Of a stretch of DNA of 5,176 nucleotides, positions 4,711 to 5,176 are shown in pieces. How positions within the stretch are numbered: the stretch's first letter is position 1; every line of letters begins with the position of its first letter. The position numbers and the translations under genes are program-made. The notes under the pieces were generated by a model. It was not told where the DNA came from. It made no database searches and saw only the letters and a program-made list of their open reading frames with translations. The DNA comes from JAITWN01 sp964546765 (GTDB lineage: Bacteria > Pseudomonadota > Gammaproteobacteria > SZUA-140): positions 1-5,176 of the forward strand of contig CAZJKV010000122.1 in the NCBI GenBank assembly GCA_964546765.1, given 5' to 3'.

Positions 4711-5176
4711 ATGACGCCTGACGGGAAACAGCCCGGCCGCACGCGGGCGTGGACGGCGGGCAGGCGCATCGCGGCGGCCGCGGCCGTCATCGTCCTACCC
4801 CTGTGCGCATACGCGGCCGCGCCGCCGCCGATCGTCGAGTCCCGTCCGCTGGATGTCCAGGGCGGGCAGACTGCTGCCCGGGGCGGCGCTGCACCCGGGA
4901 GCCTCGAGGACAGGGTGACCAGGCTGGAACGCCAGGCGGAGAACCAGGTGTTGCTCGAGATGCTGGCCCACCTCGAGGCGCTGCAGCGGGAAGTCCAGGA
5001 ACTGCGCGGCCAGGTCGAGGTCCAGGACCACAAGCTCATCGGCGTCGAACAGCGCCAGCGCGATCTCTATATCGATATCGATCGCCGGATGCGCCAGCTG
5101 GAAGACGGCGCCGCTGCCGGACGGGACGCGCAGGCACCGGCACCGGGCGGCGCGACGTTGACGCCGCCCGCTGTCG
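4711..5176 (+). CDS. cpoB: CpoB (YbgF), cell division coordinator, N-terminal part
   Basis: The first 155 codons of a gene cut by the window end; the stop and the expected C-terminal TPR domain lie outside. Residues 1-35 look like a Sec signal peptide with a long basic n-region (MTPDGKQPGRTRAWTAGRR), an Ala-rich core and AYA before the cleavage point. Residues 36-63 are a Pro/Gly/Ala-rich stretch. Residues 64-131 (SLEDRVTRLERQAENQ onward, with LEALQREVQELRGQVE and EQRQRDLYIDIDRR) match the trimeric coiled coil by which YbgF binds TolA. An Ala/Pro/Gly linker begins at about 132. In E. coli CpoB coordinates peptidoglycan synthesis by PBP1B with Tol-driven outer-membrane constriction. The ATG lies 3 bases after pal with no clear Shine-Dalgarno sequence, so translation may be coupled to pal. 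Cys32 is preceded by LPL, not a lipobox, so it is not a lipoprotein. Confidence 0.93.
   Translation, partial: MTPDGKQPGRTRAWTAGRRIAAAAAVIVLPLCAYAAAPPPIVESRPLDVQGGQTAARGGAAPGSLEDRVTRLERQAENQVLLEMLAHLEALQREVQELRGQVEVQDHKLIGVEQRQRDLYIDIDRRMRQLEDGAAAGRDAQAPAPGGATLTPPAV

Overview
The window is a GC-rich (by eye over 60% G+C) chromosomal segment from a bacterium, most likely a gammaproteobacterium. It holds the end of ruvB followed by the Tol-Pal cell-envelope cluster, all on the + strand: ruvB (3' end), ybgC, tolQ, tolR, tolA, tolB, pal, and the 5' part of cpoB/ybgF. This gene order is the classical one in Gammaproteobacteria. The protein sequences follow the known families closely but do not let me name a genus.

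Layout. Bases 1-160 encode the winged-helix end of RuvB. Bases 161-261 are a spacer with a strikingly AT-rich core (about 198-228), the best place for the operon promoter. From 262 to 4053, ybgC-tolQ-tolR-tolA-tolB are packed with overlaps or gaps of 7 bases or less, which indicates one transcript and translational coupling. Bases 4054-4161 (4167 with the preferred pal start) form the only sizeable gap inside the cluster. It holds an unused, near-perfect Shine-Dalgarno sequence, a small inverted repeat and AT-rich patches, and may carry a separate pal promoter. Pal is followed 3 bases later by cpoB, which runs off the end of the window.

How the genes work together. TolQ and TolR form an inner-membrane, proton-driven motor. 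It energises TolA, which spans the periplasm with a long helical domain and contacts TolB and Pal through its C-terminal domain. TolB is a periplasmic beta-propeller that binds Pal, and Pal is an outer-membrane lipoprotein that holds peptidoglycan. CpoB binds TolA through its coiled coil and links outer-membrane constriction to septal peptidoglycan synthesis. YbgC is a cytoplasmic hotdog-fold acyl-CoA thioesterase that travels with the cluster.

I found no undescribed system, mobile element, CRISPR array or RNA gene. The points worth a second look are fine details: start codons of tolQ and pal decided by their ribosome binding sites, an orphan Shine-Dalgarno sequence upstream of pal, and a few residue differences from the E. 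coli proteins in TolA and YbgC.
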